A model generated the notes under the pieces. That model saw nothing but the letters and a program-made list of their open reading frames with translations, made no database searches and was not told where the DNA came from. The translations under genes and the position numbers were made by a program. From Virgibacillus natechei (GTDB lineage Bacteria > Bacillota > Bacilli > Bacillales > Amphibacillaceae), in assembly GCF_026013645.1 (NCBI RefSeq), contig NZ_CP110224.1, positions 868,001-932,000 on the forward strand: 64,000 bases of DNA, given 5' to 3'. Of the stretch, positions 19,872 to 28,063 are shown one piece after another (within the stretch, counting starts at the first letter, position 1; every line of letters starts with the position of its first letter).

Positions 19872-21259
19872 CGGAACTAGCCTTCTCAACCGCTACTGAG
19901 CTTGCGTCATTAATCGAATCGAGGAAATTATCACCCATAGAATTGACAAAAGAAATATTGAACCGCATGGACAAAATTGATCCAGCCATCAATGCATATA
20001 TTACTCCCCTTCACGAATTAGCCCTCAACCAAGCAAAAGAGGCTGAAGATACCATCATGCGTGGTTTTTATAAAGGCCCCCTGCATGGAATTCCAATCGG
20101 TATTAAGGACAACTTTTATACAAAAGGTATACGAACTACGGTTGGCTCAAAACTTTTTGCTGATTTCATCCCTGATAAAAATGCTACAACAGTAGAAAAA
20201 CTGTTAGGAGCAGGGGGAATTATGTTAGGAAAACAAAATATGCATGAGCTTGCTGCCGGGTCAACAGGTACCAATCCATTCTTTGGTGACACACGGAATC
20301 CATGGGACATTCAATACATGCCCGGAGGCTCAAGTGGTGGTGGCACCGCTTCTTTAGCAGCTGGGCTAGGCCCCCTTGCAACAGGAACAGATACATTTGG
20401 CTCTATTCGCTTACCTGCTGCCATGTGTGGTGTATACGGGTTAAAGCCGACTTATGGGCTTGTTAGCACCCATGGAATTTTCCCTTCAGCAATGTCATTA
20501 GATACTGCGGGACCAATGGCACGCACGGTTTCCGATTTGGCTTTGATGCTTCATTATATGGCAGGTTATGATTCAAATGACCCTACAAGTCTTCATGTAG
20601 CTATACCTAATTACAATGAAGATTTAACTAAAGAAATTAGAGGAATGAAAATTGGTATTCCTACTTATTATTTCGAGGGATTAGATCCAGATGTAGAAAA
20701 TCTCTTTAAGCATGCGATAGAAACACTTCAACATTTAGGTGCTGAAATAAGAGAAATCGTGATACCTGAATTATCCATGTCGACGTTTTCAGGTTATACT
20801 ATTGTCACTGGAGAAGCGTCTAATACCCATCATGAATGGCTGCAGAATTATTCAGAGGATTATTCCCCCGACATTCGTACTTTCTTTTTAGCTGGTTCAT
20901 TAACAGATACACCCCAATACGTCAGAGCTCAACAAGCCCGTAGAAAGATGGTTGAAGCTTTTGATAAAGCCTTTGAGCATGTCGATATAATGCTCGGACC
21001 GACTATCCCTATTACAACCCCAGCGTTCGCCGAGAATTGGGTCGACCAAAATTTAGAAGTAATAAGACAGATTATTCCATTTACCTCCCCTATAAATTTA
21101 ACGGGTGTTCCTAGTTTATCCGTACCAATGGGATTAGACCGAAGCGGACTTCCTGTTGGCATGCAATTCATTGGAAATCACCTATTCGAGAAACGGTTAT
21201 TGCAGGTTGGGAATGCGTGGGAGCGTGTTAATCCATTGTCTTTTAGTTTAGAAAAATAA
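19868..21259 (+). CDS. Amidase-signature family hydrolase (AtzE/GatA-like)
   Basis: A 463-aa amidase of the Ser-cisSer-Lys family, which hydrolyses carboxamides. Lys is in GIPIGIKDN (about residue 80), the cis-Ser in PGGSSGGGTAS, and the nucleophile Ser in GTDTFGSIRLPAAMCG, followed by GLKPTYG. The usual sequence before the nucleophile is T-G-G-S; here Phe replaces the first Gly, next to the oxyanion hole, which may alter substrate choice. Coupled to the AtzG-like gene upstream by an ATGA overlap. It is distinct from the Asp-tRNA/Glu-tRNA amidotransferase, because no gatC or gatB is nearby. The true substrate cannot be told from sequence. Confidence 0.85.
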   Translation: MTELAFSTATELASLIESRKLSPIELTKEILNRMDKIDPAINAYITPLHELALNQAKEAEDTIMRGFYKGPLHGIPIGIKDNFYTKGIRTTVGSKLFADFIPDKNATTVEKLLGAGGIMLGKQNMHELAAGSTGTNPFFGDTRNPWDIQYMPGGSSGGGTASLAAGLGPLATGTDTFGSIRLPAAMCGVYGLKPTYGLVSTHGIFPSAMSLDTAGPMARTVSDLALMLHYMAGYDSNDPTSLHVAIPNYNEDLTKEIRGMKIGIPTYYFEGLDPDVENLFKHAIETLQHLGAEIREIVIPELSMSTFSGYTIVTGEASNTHHEWLQNYSEDYSPDIRTFFLAGSLTDTPQYVRAQQARRKMVEAFDKAFEHVDIMLGPTIPITTPAFAENWVDQNLEVIRQIIPFTSPINLTGVPSLSVPMGLDRSGLPVGMQFIGNHLFEKRLLQVGNAWERVNPLSFSLEK

Positions 21260-21286
21260 CCGAGTGAGGGCATAATGCGTGCAGGG

Positions 21287-21448
21287 TTATGTCCTTGATT
21301 TAGTATGGTTGTGGAAAAAAATTTGCTTCGACGATGACCTCGGATTTAACCCTTGATTAGTCGTCAGTTTTTTTCCTTTATCGTCGACTCGAAATAGCTC
21401 CAATTGTTCATCTTTGCTACTTTCATTATTTTTACGCTCATCGCTCAT
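21287..21448 (-). pseudogene. Catalase N-terminal stub
   Basis: On the minus strand an ATG at 21448, behind GGGAG, opens a 53-codon frame: MSDERKNNESSKDEQLELFR, then VDDKGKKLTTNQGL. The segment (E)Q(L/F)RxDDxGKKxTTNQGL is the familiar start of Bacillaceae catalases, which normally continue for several hundred residues with SLKAGERGPTLLEDF. Here the similarity stops after NQGL and the frame ends at TAA 21287-21289. The rest of the gene is missing. The remnant has a functional-looking start and sits just after the amidase gene on the other strand, so a deletion probably removed the remainder. Confidence 0.6.
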
Positions 21449-21840
21449 GTTAATATCTCCCATTCACTATATATTCTTGAGATTGTGTATAAAGACTGAT
21501 AATAAAGAAAGATAAAGATAACAACAACTTTTAATTTTTAAAAAACCAATGCTTAACCGTATGCAGAATAATTTCGTATATATTGATTAAGATAATCACG
21601 TTTAAATAAATGTTAGAAGTACATAATAATGGAATATGAAAGATGCTGTTGTGGTGGTTGATTTGTTGTAGAAAAAGGCATTGAAATTATCATCCCACCT
21701 ATTCCACTCCATTATTAGCTCGTACATATACTCCGGATAAATAAATCGTTGAACAATTAGAGAACTTGGCACTTAGCAAGTTAGCCAGTGAGCAGTAAGA
21801 GTTTTTATATTTTCTTATCTGCCAAGAAAGGAGTAATTAA
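21449..21840 (+). other. Gene-free region upstream of the SpoVAF-like gene
   Basis: About 390 AT-rich bases, presumably holding the promoters of the catalase remnant and of the SpoVAF-like gene. I see no recognisable gene or convincing structured RNA. Confidence 0.5.
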
Positions 21841-23307
21841 ATGGGTAAAGAGGGCACACAGGTCCCTATTTCAAAAAAATTCGAGAAGAATATAGAATAC
21901 TTACAAAAAGAACTGCGAATCGAAAAGAACTTTGATGTCGTTCATCAAAAACTGGATCATGGCGGCCGTAAGATTGGTATGTTTTTCGTGGATGGGTTTG
22001 CTGATGATGTATCCCTAATTGAAGTTTTAAAAAGCCTTAACCTGTTAAAAGATAATGAATTAGACAACAATCCGATTGAAACGTTGACACAAACGATTAT
22101 GCCTCATCAAGAAATCGAAACATCTGAGGATTTAGAAGAAGTGATAGGTCAACTCTTAGCAGGTCATATTGCTTTTATTGTGGAAGGTTCAACAACAGCC
22201 ATTTTAGTGGATGCGAGGGAGTACCCCGCACGTTCACCAGAGGAACCCGATTTGGAAAGGGTTGTCCGTGGTCCGCGTGATGGATTTGTAGAGACATTGG
22301 TTTTTAATGCTGCTTTAATTAGAAGACGGATTCGGGATCGTTCATTAATTATGGAATACCTCCAAGTTGGACAACGATCTAAAACAGATATTGCACTTGC
22401 GTATATAGATAGTATAGCCGACCAGGAATTAGTAGAGCGGATTAGAGAGCGAATTGAAGTAATTAATACGGATGGACTGTCAATGGGGGAGAAAACACTT
22501 GAGGAGTTTATTTTCGGTAAAAATTTAAATCCTTATCCAATGATTCGTTACACGGAGCGAGGGGATACCTCAGGTGTACACTTGATGGAGGGACACATTC
22601 TCATTGTTGTCGATGGGTCACCGAGTGTAATGATTTGTCCGACCACCTATTGGCATCATTTGGAGCATGCAGAAGAATACAGGCAAAAGCCAGTCATAGG
22701 TGCCGCCTTACGTTGGATACGATTTATGGCTGTGTTTGCCTCATTATTTTTACTTCCCTTATGGTATCTAGCGGCTACCAATCCTTCTATCTTAGATGGA
22801 CGTTGGGCTTTCGTAGGCCCAGATGAAATTGGAGAGATATCACTTTTCTGGCAAATTTTTATTGCTGAAATAGGTGTGGAAATGCTACGTATGTCTGCCA
22901 TACATACCCCTAATGCATTGGCTACAGCACTTGGTGTCGTGGCCGCGATATTAATCGGTGATATTGCAGTTGAAGCTGGTCTGTTTTCGGTTGAAGTCGT
23001 GCTTTATTTGGCAGCAGCCGTTGTTGGAAGCTACGCAACGCCCAGCTATGAATTAGCTTTAGCTAACCGTTTTTTCAGGGTAGCCTTTCTCATTATAGCT
23101 GCGATATTTGGCGTATATGGATTTGTGCTTGCTGTCACGTTGTGGCTTATATTACTTGTTTCAACAAAAACGTTAAATACACCATTTATGTGGCCGCTCC
23201 TTCCGTTTAGCCCTAAAGAGTTTTTAGAAGTGCTAGTCCGATCACCAATTCCATTGAAAGACAGACGACCTAGTGTTTTAAACACAAAGGATGAGACAAG
23301 TCAGTAA
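21841..23307 (+). CDS. SpoVAF-like GerA-family spore membrane protein
   Basis: A 488-aa member of the GerA family. The N-terminal hydrophilic half (about 1-290) contains KIGMFFVDGFADD and VVRGPRDGFVETLVFNAALI; the C-terminal half has about five membrane segments. SpoVAF-like rather than GerAA-like features are the C-terminal AAVVGSYATPSYELALANR, LNTPFMWPLLPFSPKEFLEV and VRSPIPLKDRRPS. SpoVAF is associated with the spore inner membrane in germination. AAGGAG precedes the ATG. In B. subtilis the gene sits in the spoVA operon, but here it stands alone, followed by a strong terminator, so the orthology is uncertain. Confidence 0.8.
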   Translation: MGKEGTQVPISKKFEKNIEYLQKELRIEKNFDVVHQKLDHGGRKIGMFFVDGFADDVSLIEVLKSLNLLKDNELDNNPIETLTQTIMPHQEIETSEDLEEVIGQLLAGHIAFIVEGSTTAILVDAREYPARSPEEPDLERVVRGPRDGFVETLVFNAALIRRRIRDRSLIMEYLQVGQRSKTDIALAYIDSIADQELVERIRERIEVINTDGLSMGEKTLEEFIFGKNLNPYPMIRYTERGDTSGVHLMEGHILIVVDGSPSVMICPTTYWHHLEHAEEYRQKPVIGAALRWIRFMAVFASLFLLPLWYLAATNPSILDGRWAFVGPDEIGEISLFWQIFIAEIGVEMLRMSAIHTPNALATALGVVAAILIGDIAVEAGLFSVEVVLYLAAAVVGSYATPSYELALANRFFRVAFLIIAAIFGVYGFVLAVTLWLILLVSTKTLNTPFMWPLLPFSPKEFLEVLVRSPIPLKDRRPSVLNTKDETSQ

Positions 23308-23332
23308 TACTGCGGTGAAGATATCCCTGTAC

Positions 23333-23376
23333 AAGGTCACTCTTTCCCTCTACCATTAGGGAAGGAGTGACCTTTC
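23333..23376 (+). terminator. Terminator after the SpoVAF-like gene
   Basis: AAGGTCACTCTTTCCCT pairs with AGGGAAGGAGTGACCTT across a short loop (one bulge), followed by TCT. It lies 26 bases after the stop. Confidence 0.85.
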
Positions 23377-23618
23377 TATGTCGATTTTACGTATATACAT
23401 TCAGGTAATGCATTTTCTTTTTAGTCGTTCTCTTTTGTTTTCTCCTGATTAACTACAATAGGAAAAGCTTACGAACAAAGAAAAAAAGTTGAGTGAAGGA
23501 CATGCGGTTTGGCAGATAGGAAACCACCATGGATCGCCTTGATCGAGCTGCCATCTATCATGAAAATGGATTCTCCAAGATTTCTAAACTATGGATTCAA
23601 TAAAGGGGGGGGGACGTT
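23377..23618 (+). other. Leader region of the fluC pair
   Basis: I looked for a fluoride riboswitch here, as expected upstream of fluC genes, and found no match to its conserved core. A 24-codon frame at 23531-23605 (MDRLDRAAIYHENGFSKISK...) has no ribosome binding site and is probably not a gene. A run of nine G (23603-23613 region) forms the ribosome binding site of the first fluC. Confidence 0.4.
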
Positions 23619-24038
23619 TTGAAAGATTCAATCAGTCATATAGTAGCTATCGGTATAGGCGGGGCCTTGGGAACATTGTCTAGGCACCTGATCAATTACT
23701 ACACGCTCTTTACGGCCTATCCTATTGGAACTGTAATAGAAAACATTGTAGGTACTTTCTTATTAGGCGGATTAACTGGTTGGTTTATTTATCGAAATGT
23801 AAGACCTTGGTTAAAAGCGGGAATGGGTGTTGGATTCTGCGGAGGATTCACAACGATGTCGACACTTGCAGCTGATACGATTTTTTTAACGCAAACGAAC
23901 AGTATATTCGCCCCTTTTATTTATGTGGTTTCATCCCTATTTGGAGGAATTATTTTTGCTTTTTTCGGGTATTTCCTTGGTTCGAAATTAAGTAAACGGA
24001 CTTCTCAGCAGAAATCATTAAAATCCTTTGACGTATAA
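23619..24038 (+). CDS. crcB: Fluoride ion channel FluC (CrcB), first copy
   Basis: A 139-aa membrane protein of the FluC/CrcB family, which exports fluoride as a dual-topology dimer. Four membrane segments. Motifs: GIGGALGTLSRHLIN at the start, the conserved Asn in ENIVGTFLLGG, and GVGFCGGFTTMSTLAAD with the central break of helix 3. Bacillaceae often have two adjacent, oppositely oriented copies forming a heterodimer, and the next gene is the second copy. The start is TTG 23619 after AAAGG and a G9 run. Confidence 0.88.
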   Translation: MKDSISHIVAIGIGGALGTLSRHLINYYTLFTAYPIGTVIENIVGTFLLGGLTGWFIYRNVRPWLKAGMGVGFCGGFTTMSTLAADTIFLTQTNSIFAPFIYVVSSLFGGIIFAFFGYFLGSKLSKRTSQQKSLKSFDV

Positions 24039-24074
24039 ATAACAACTAAATTAATAAAGAAGGGGCGAGCGTAT

Positions 24075-24389
24075 ATGAATATCCTTCTGTTATCAATGAG
24101 TGGTGGTTTGGGAGCCATTTGCCGTTATTTACTGGGGCTGGCGATAATGAAAAAGAATCCTTATCCTGAAATTCCCATCGCCATGCTCACCGTGAATGTT
24201 ATCGGTTCTTTTGGATTGGGTGTTTTTTTTGGTGCGTTCACGACTTTTTCCACCTTTAGCATGGAAGCCGTGGAACTATTACGAGAGAAGAAATATAGAA
24301 AAGCACTGATTTATATATCCATTTCATTGATCGGAAGTGTCATCACATTTTCTATCGGTTATTTGATAGGTATTTGGATGGCTGGTTGA
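24075..24389 (+). CDS. crcB: Second FluC (CrcB) copy with an internal deletion
   Basis: A 104-aa FluC relative, shorter than the usual 118-130 aa. It starts normally (SGGLGAICRYLLGLAI, then TVNVIGSFGLGVFFG) but jumps directly to AFTTFSTFSMEAVELL. About 20 residues that normally link helix 2 to the GVGFCG entry of helix 3 are missing, while the frame is kept. The loss would fuse helix 2 to the second half of helix 3, so channel function is doubtful. A T8 run lies at the junction (24223-24230 region). AGAAGGGGCGAG precedes the ATG. It would be the heterodimer partner of the first copy. Confidence 0.82.
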   Translation: MNILLLSMSGGLGAICRYLLGLAIMKKNPYPEIPIAMLTVNVIGSFGLGVFFGAFTTFSTFSMEAVELLREKKYRKALIYISISLIGSVITFSIGYLIGIWMAG

Positions 24390-24490
24390 CACAAGTGCAA
24401 TAAATAAATGCTGCTCTTTATTAGGGAAGCTTTCTCGGGCGATTCAACAAATACAACAAAGATCCTAAATATATAGAAGATTAATCCTTA

Positions 24491-25072
24491 TTAACTGTAT
24501 TTAGTTGCACCTATGGCGGTAATGGTCGCACCAATCGCCTGAATCCAAGACCCGATCGTGTTGACCAGCTGACCTCCGATACCTCTAAGTTCTTTTATGC
24601 TTGCTATTGATTGCATGGAATTTCCAATGATTTCAAGTAGACTTCCATAGATGTTATAAAAATTTTCTTCTGTAGGTGTTTCATTTAACGTATCTGCTAA
24701 GGAAATGCTACCACCAACTGCTTGAAGAAGATCTCCTTTACTATTCAACGCTAATTGGGCTTCTTCGCTAACGTCAATTAAAAAAGCTGCAACATTTGTT
24801 AAATTACCTGTCGCTTCCATTTGATTTCCAAACTTATCCAATGAGGGATGTACTTGAGTATCAGCAATCAAAGCTGAACCAGAAGCTTGTAAAACATTCC
24901 CCCATGTATTCAGATGGGTGAGGAAGTCTGGATCAATTGACTTAGAAGGGGTGTCTGCTACTGCGGAAATTGTTGTACCAATGGCTATCGTCCAGGCTCC
25001 AAAAATAGCTATAGATTGATCGTCCAATTTGTACACCACCAAAATGTTAATTACATACGCCATCTTATTCAA
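24491..25072 (-). CDS. Repetitive Gly/Ala-rich protein (DUF6944-like), unknown function
   Basis: A 193-aa protein made of imperfect repeats about 35-40 residues apart, each with a G-x-x-(L/M)-(Q/E)-A-(S/T/V/I)-G core: GNVLQASGSALIA, GNQMEATGNLTNV, GDLLQAVGGSISL, GSLLEIIGNSMQS and GSWIQAIGATITAIG. This recurring pattern suggests stacked amphipathic helices that could associate with membranes. I recall it as a Bacillaceae family described only as repetitive (DUF6944). The start is uncertain: TTG 25072 has no clear ribosome binding site, and an ATG three codons in is equally possible. No enzyme motif. Confidence 0.65.
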   Translation of the reverse strand: MNKMAYVINILVVYKLDDQSIAIFGAWTIAIGTTISAVADTPSKSIDPDFLTHLNTWGNVLQASGSALIADTQVHPSLDKFGNQMEATGNLTNVAAFLIDVSEEAQLALNSKGDLLQAVGGSISLADTLNETPTEENFYNIYGSLLEIIGNSMQSIASIKELRGIGGQLVNTIGSWIQAIGATITAIGATKYS

Positions 25073-25109
25073 AAAAGCATCATTGGTTTCCTTAATATGA
25101 AATAAAAGT

Positions 25110-25143
25110 GAAGGAAGCAGATGGCGTTCACTCTGCTTCCTTC
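25110..25143 (-). terminator. Hairpin at the end of the DMT transporter gene
   Basis: GAAGGAAGCAGA (25110-25121) pairs with TCTGCTTCCTTC (25132-25143). It overlaps the minus-strand stop codon at 25128-25130. The following T-tract is weak, so efficiency is uncertain. Confidence 0.55.
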
Positions 25144-26084
25144 AAAAACTTTTTCCTATTATTCTTTTGTTTTCTCTGAATAATAAATGCTTCTAATCCG
25201 CCGGAACCAAGGATGACACCAGAGACGATAAGAATAAGTCCTATCACGTGTGCCAGGATAATCGATTCATTAAGAAAAATAGCAGCACCAATAATGGAGA
25301 AAAAGGTGGTCAAGTTAAGAAAGATAGACGTTTCTGCCGGACCTACTTGCCCAATAGCATGATTATAAACCATATGTCCGACACCGGTTGCCAGTACTGC
25401 CGAGAAGAAAAAGGCACCCCATACTGAACCTGAAACCGATGCATCCGTAATGGAGGCTAAACCGCCTGGCTCTCTCCATAGACTAATGATAAAAAGGAAA
25501 AATGAGCCGATCAGTAGCATATAACCTGTAAGCAGCCGTGGATCCATTGTTTCGGAAGCCCGCTTGATTAAGATAAAACTGAGAGCTTGTGAAATGATAG
25601 AAAGTAAAATATATACATCACCTAGATTAATCGAATGAAATCCACCACTTCCAGCTAGTACAGTAAAACTAATGCCTAATCCACCAAATAGGAAGCCTAT
25701 TATTTGGATAAATGTCGGTTTCTTTTTTAAAAAGATCATAGAGAATATCACAGTTAGAAGCGGCCCCATGCCTAAAATCAACCCTGTGTTTGTAGCTGAT
25801 GTTTTTGTAAGTCCACTAGCTAAGAAAATATGATGGAAAACAACGCTTAAAAATGCCCCGCCAATGATGTAACCCCATTCCGATTTTTTCGGTAATCGTA
25901 CGATTCCTGCTATGATAAGAAAAAGAATTGCAGTCAAGCCAGCTACGAAAATCCGAAATGAAGTAATGGTTATAGGCATAAAATTTTCAACGAGGACCTT
26001 AACCGCAGAAACATTCATACCCCAAGTAAACATGACGAGTATGATAATTATGTATATTTTATTGATTTTCAAAGAATGATTCAC
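25128..26084 (-). CDS. EamA-type DMT superfamily transporter
   Basis: A 318-aa protein with ten predicted membrane segments in two EamA repeats (about 10-145 and 160-300). Typical sequences are FTWGMNVSAVKVLVENFMPI in the first helix pair, SATNTGLILGMGPLLTVIFS in the middle, and GPAETSIFLNLTTFFSIIGA in the second repeat. Family members export metabolites or drugs; the substrate cannot be inferred. A basic tail (QRKQKNNRKKFLKE) lies inside the cell. The start is GTG with only a weak AGGCGG just before it. It is divergent from the CstR-like regulator, with 220 bp between. Confidence 0.85.
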   Translation of the reverse strand: MNHSLKINKIYIIIILVMFTWGMNVSAVKVLVENFMPITITSFRIFVAGLTAILFLIIAGIVRLPKKSEWGYIIGGAFLSVVFHHIFLASGLTKTSATNTGLILGMGPLLTVIFSMIFLKKKPTFIQIIGFLFGGLGISFTVLAGSGGFHSINLGDVYILLSIISQALSFILIKRASETMDPRLLTGYMLLIGSFFLFIISLWREPGGLASITDASVSGSVWGAFFFSAVLATGVGHMVYNHAIGQVGPAETSIFLNLTTFFSIIGAAIFLNESIILAHVIGLILIVSGVILGSGGLEAFIIQRKQKNNRKKFLKEAE

Positions 26085-26199
26085 CGCCTATATCTATTAG
26101 GTTATCATATTTGGATGTGTGCGTATAGAGAACCTCTTTTCGAAAATGTATGGAACGGATGATTGACCCAGTAAGGTACTTTGGCTCGAATTTGGGTAA

Positions 26200-26227
26200 T
26201 TGACTAATATACCTATACGGGTATAAT
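26200..26227 (+). promoter_or_regulatory. Promoter with an inverted-repeat operator upstream of the CsoR-family gene
   Basis: TTGACT (26200-26205) and TATAAT (26222-26227) are separated by 16 bases, a near-consensus sigma-A promoter. Between them lies TATACC-TATACG-GGTATA (26208-26225), an inverted repeat of the kind bound by CsoR/CstR repressors. Its position would block RNA polymerase, implying that the regulator represses its own operon. Confidence 0.7.
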
Positions 26228-26306
26228 GTTAGCTATATAGTTGTAAAAAATCACACGGGCTCATTCGTCGCGTGGGTTAATCGAGAAAAAGAGAAGGAGA
26301 GATTTT

Positions 26307-26567
26307 GTGGAATATGATGAAAAAGTAATGAATCGAATGAAGCGTGCTGAAGGGCAAGTTAAAGGTGTATTAAAGATGATGGAAGAAGGCAAGGATTGTA
26401 AAGATGTAATTAGCCAGTTGTCCGCTGCAAAAAATGCATTGGATCGAACGTCGGCAGTAATTGTCAGCAAGAATTTAGAACAAGCTGTCCGTGAAGACCA
26501 AGAAAATGGAGGCAATACGGAGGATATCATTAATGAAGCCGTCCAATTGCTTGTCAAAAGTCGATAG
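26307..26567 (+). CDS. CsoR/CstR-family repressor with one sensing cysteine
   Basis: An 86-aa all-helical DUF156 regulator. It has RMKRAEGQVKGVLKMMEEGK, then DC at residue 31. CsoR needs a Cys-His-Cys metal site and CstR uses C31 and C60 to sense persulfides. Here C31 is present, but the C60 equivalent in the N-L-x-x-C motif is Ala (KNLEQAV), and no metal-site His/Cys pair follows. It is therefore unlikely to bind copper in the usual way and may sense by another route. GTG start after GAAGGAGAG. An operator-like repeat lies in its promoter. Likely regulates itself and possibly the membrane protein and thioredoxin genes downstream. Confidence 0.85.
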   Translation: MEYDEKVMNRMKRAEGQVKGVLKMMEEGKDCKDVISQLSAAKNALDRTSAVIVSKNLEQAVREDQENGGNTEDIINEAVQLLVKSR

Positions 26568-26718
26568 CGTGAATCAGCGTAGAAAGAATCCTTTGAACGG
26601 AAAGATGAACAATAAATTGCCTAATCTTTAAACATTTGCTAGAACGATAGAGGAGAGCAAATTATTCTAGGCTTATCATGGAAATAAACATAAGCTAAAC
26701 AGAAGGAGTTATGACGTT

Positions 26719-27381
26719 ATGTCATCAGGTTGGATGATCGGACCACTTGTCATTAAAAGCTCTCTTGTAGCTTTAATCGGCAGTTTTTTAGCAGGATTTA
26801 TTTTATTGTGGTTGCTAAGCCCGTTTTCAAAAATAGAAACAAAAAAGCTTATCGATGAAGTCGGGTCACTTCTGCTAACGTTTATCATTTCATTGTGGAT
26901 TGGAAAAATACTGGTTAACTTTTCAACGTTTCTGAGTGATCCACTTGCTGTATTAGCCTACCCAAGTGATTCAAGCGCATTTTATATTGGTTTTTTATTG
27001 ACGATTATTTATAGTACTTTCAAGATAATCAAGGATTATTCGCATCTGCAGAAAATCCTTTTATCGTTTATGTATGTTTTTTTGTCTGCTTCATTTATCT
27101 ATGAATTTATCCGAATTAATATTGGATCAGACGTACATAATTGGGATTACTTAGGGTTACTCGTCCTGCTTCTTGTAATCATCATAGTGCTTCAAGAAAG
27201 ACTTACAACTTCAATGCTTACTTTCATAGCTATATTGGGCTGGAGTATAGGGCAATTAATACGAACGCTTTTTACAAATCCAACTGTTTTTCAATTTTCC
27301 TTAGATCCATGGTTTTGGATAGTATTAATTCTACTCAGTTTCGTGTTGCTTCTTTACCACAGCAGAAAGGTGAAAGGATGA
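26719..27381 (+). CDS. Seven-helix membrane protein of unknown function
   Basis: A 220-aa protein with about seven membrane helices (near residues 8-32, 48-68, 84-105, 112-130, 143-160, 165-185 and 197-215) and few charged loops. No CcdA, Lgt or TauE motif that I recognise, and no Cys at all, so it does not itself carry redox thiols. It lies between a CstR-like regulator and a TlpA-type thioredoxin, which suggests a role in envelope redox or sulfur handling. AGAAGGAG precedes the ATG at a longish distance. Function inferred from neighbours only. Confidence 0.7.
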   Translation: MSSGWMIGPLVIKSSLVALIGSFLAGFILLWLLSPFSKIETKKLIDEVGSLLLTFIISLWIGKILVNFSTFLSDPLAVLAYPSDSSAFYIGFLLTIIYSTFKIIKDYSHLQKILLSFMYVFLSASFIYEFIRINIGSDVHNWDYLGLLVLLLVIIIVLQERLTTSMLTFIAILGWSIGQLIRTLFTNPTVFQFSLDPWFWIVLILLSFVLLLYHSRKVKG

Positions 27382-27439
27382 TTGGAGAAGCAGGTGATAC
27401 GGGAAAGCAATTTAATTTAGAGCATGTAGGAGGTTATTT

Positions 27440-27982
27440 ATGAAGAAAACGGTAATCTTAATCGTTCTTATTGGGATGTTTGGTTGGGCTATTTACGATC
27501 ATCAATCGGATAATAGAACAAGTCCAACTGGTTTGGAGGATGAAACATCAGAGGAATCTATTGGGCTGGAAGAGGGAGATATTGCTCCTGACTTTGAACT
27601 TCAAAACATGAGTGGGGAGCGTGTACAACTATCAGATTATCGTGGGGAACGCGTTATGTTGAATTTCTGGGCTACATGGTGTCCGCCTTGCCGTGCGGAA
27701 ATGCCCGATATGGAAGAGTTCCATAACCATACAGATATCGTTATCCTGGCGGTCAATTTGACGGAAACTGAGTCAAATATACAGCAAATAGAAGATTTTG
27801 TAGAAGCGTTTGACTTAACCTTTCCTATTTTACTAGATGAAGAAGCTGAAGTTGCTAGTACTTATGCCATTCAGCCTGTTCCAACTACCTTTATGATCGA
27901 TTCCAATGGGATTATTAACGATAAATCACTGGGCCCATTAAATTATGAAATGATGGTACAGGAATATGAAGATATGCATTAG
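27440..27982 (+). CDS. TlpA/ResA-type membrane-anchored thiol-disulfide oxidoreductase
   Basis: A 180-aa thioredoxin-like protein facing the outside of the cell. An N-terminal anchor (about 4-19) is followed by an acidic linker, then the AhpC/TSA-redoxin fold: GDIAPDFELQNMSGE, the active site FWATWCPPCRAEMP with C81 and C84, and the cis-Pro loop QPVPTTFMID. ResA and relatives reduce disulfides in cytochrome c apoproteins or spore envelope proteins. GTAGGAGG precedes the ATG. It is 58 nt after the membrane protein gene, probably the same operon. Confidence 0.88.
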   Translation: MKKTVILIVLIGMFGWAIYDHQSDNRTSPTGLEDETSEESIGLEEGDIAPDFELQNMSGERVQLSDYRGERVMLNFWATWCPPCRAEMPDMEEFHNHTDIVILAVNLTETESNIQQIEDFVEAFDLTFPILLDEEAEVASTYAIQPVPTTFMIDSNGIINDKSLGPLNYEMMVQEYEDMH

Positions 27983-28063
27983 AATCGTTTTCCTTTTTTC
28001 TATCATGAATATATCCCATTTACATGGGAAAATTAAAATAGATGATGCAAAGGAGGTAGGGAT

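Noticed and set aside
23531..23605. 24-codon frame MDRLDRAAIYHENG...
   Set aside because: Too short, no ribosome binding site and no family recognised.
23377..23618. Fluoride riboswitch before fluC
   Set aside because: The conserved core of the crcB motif could not be found.
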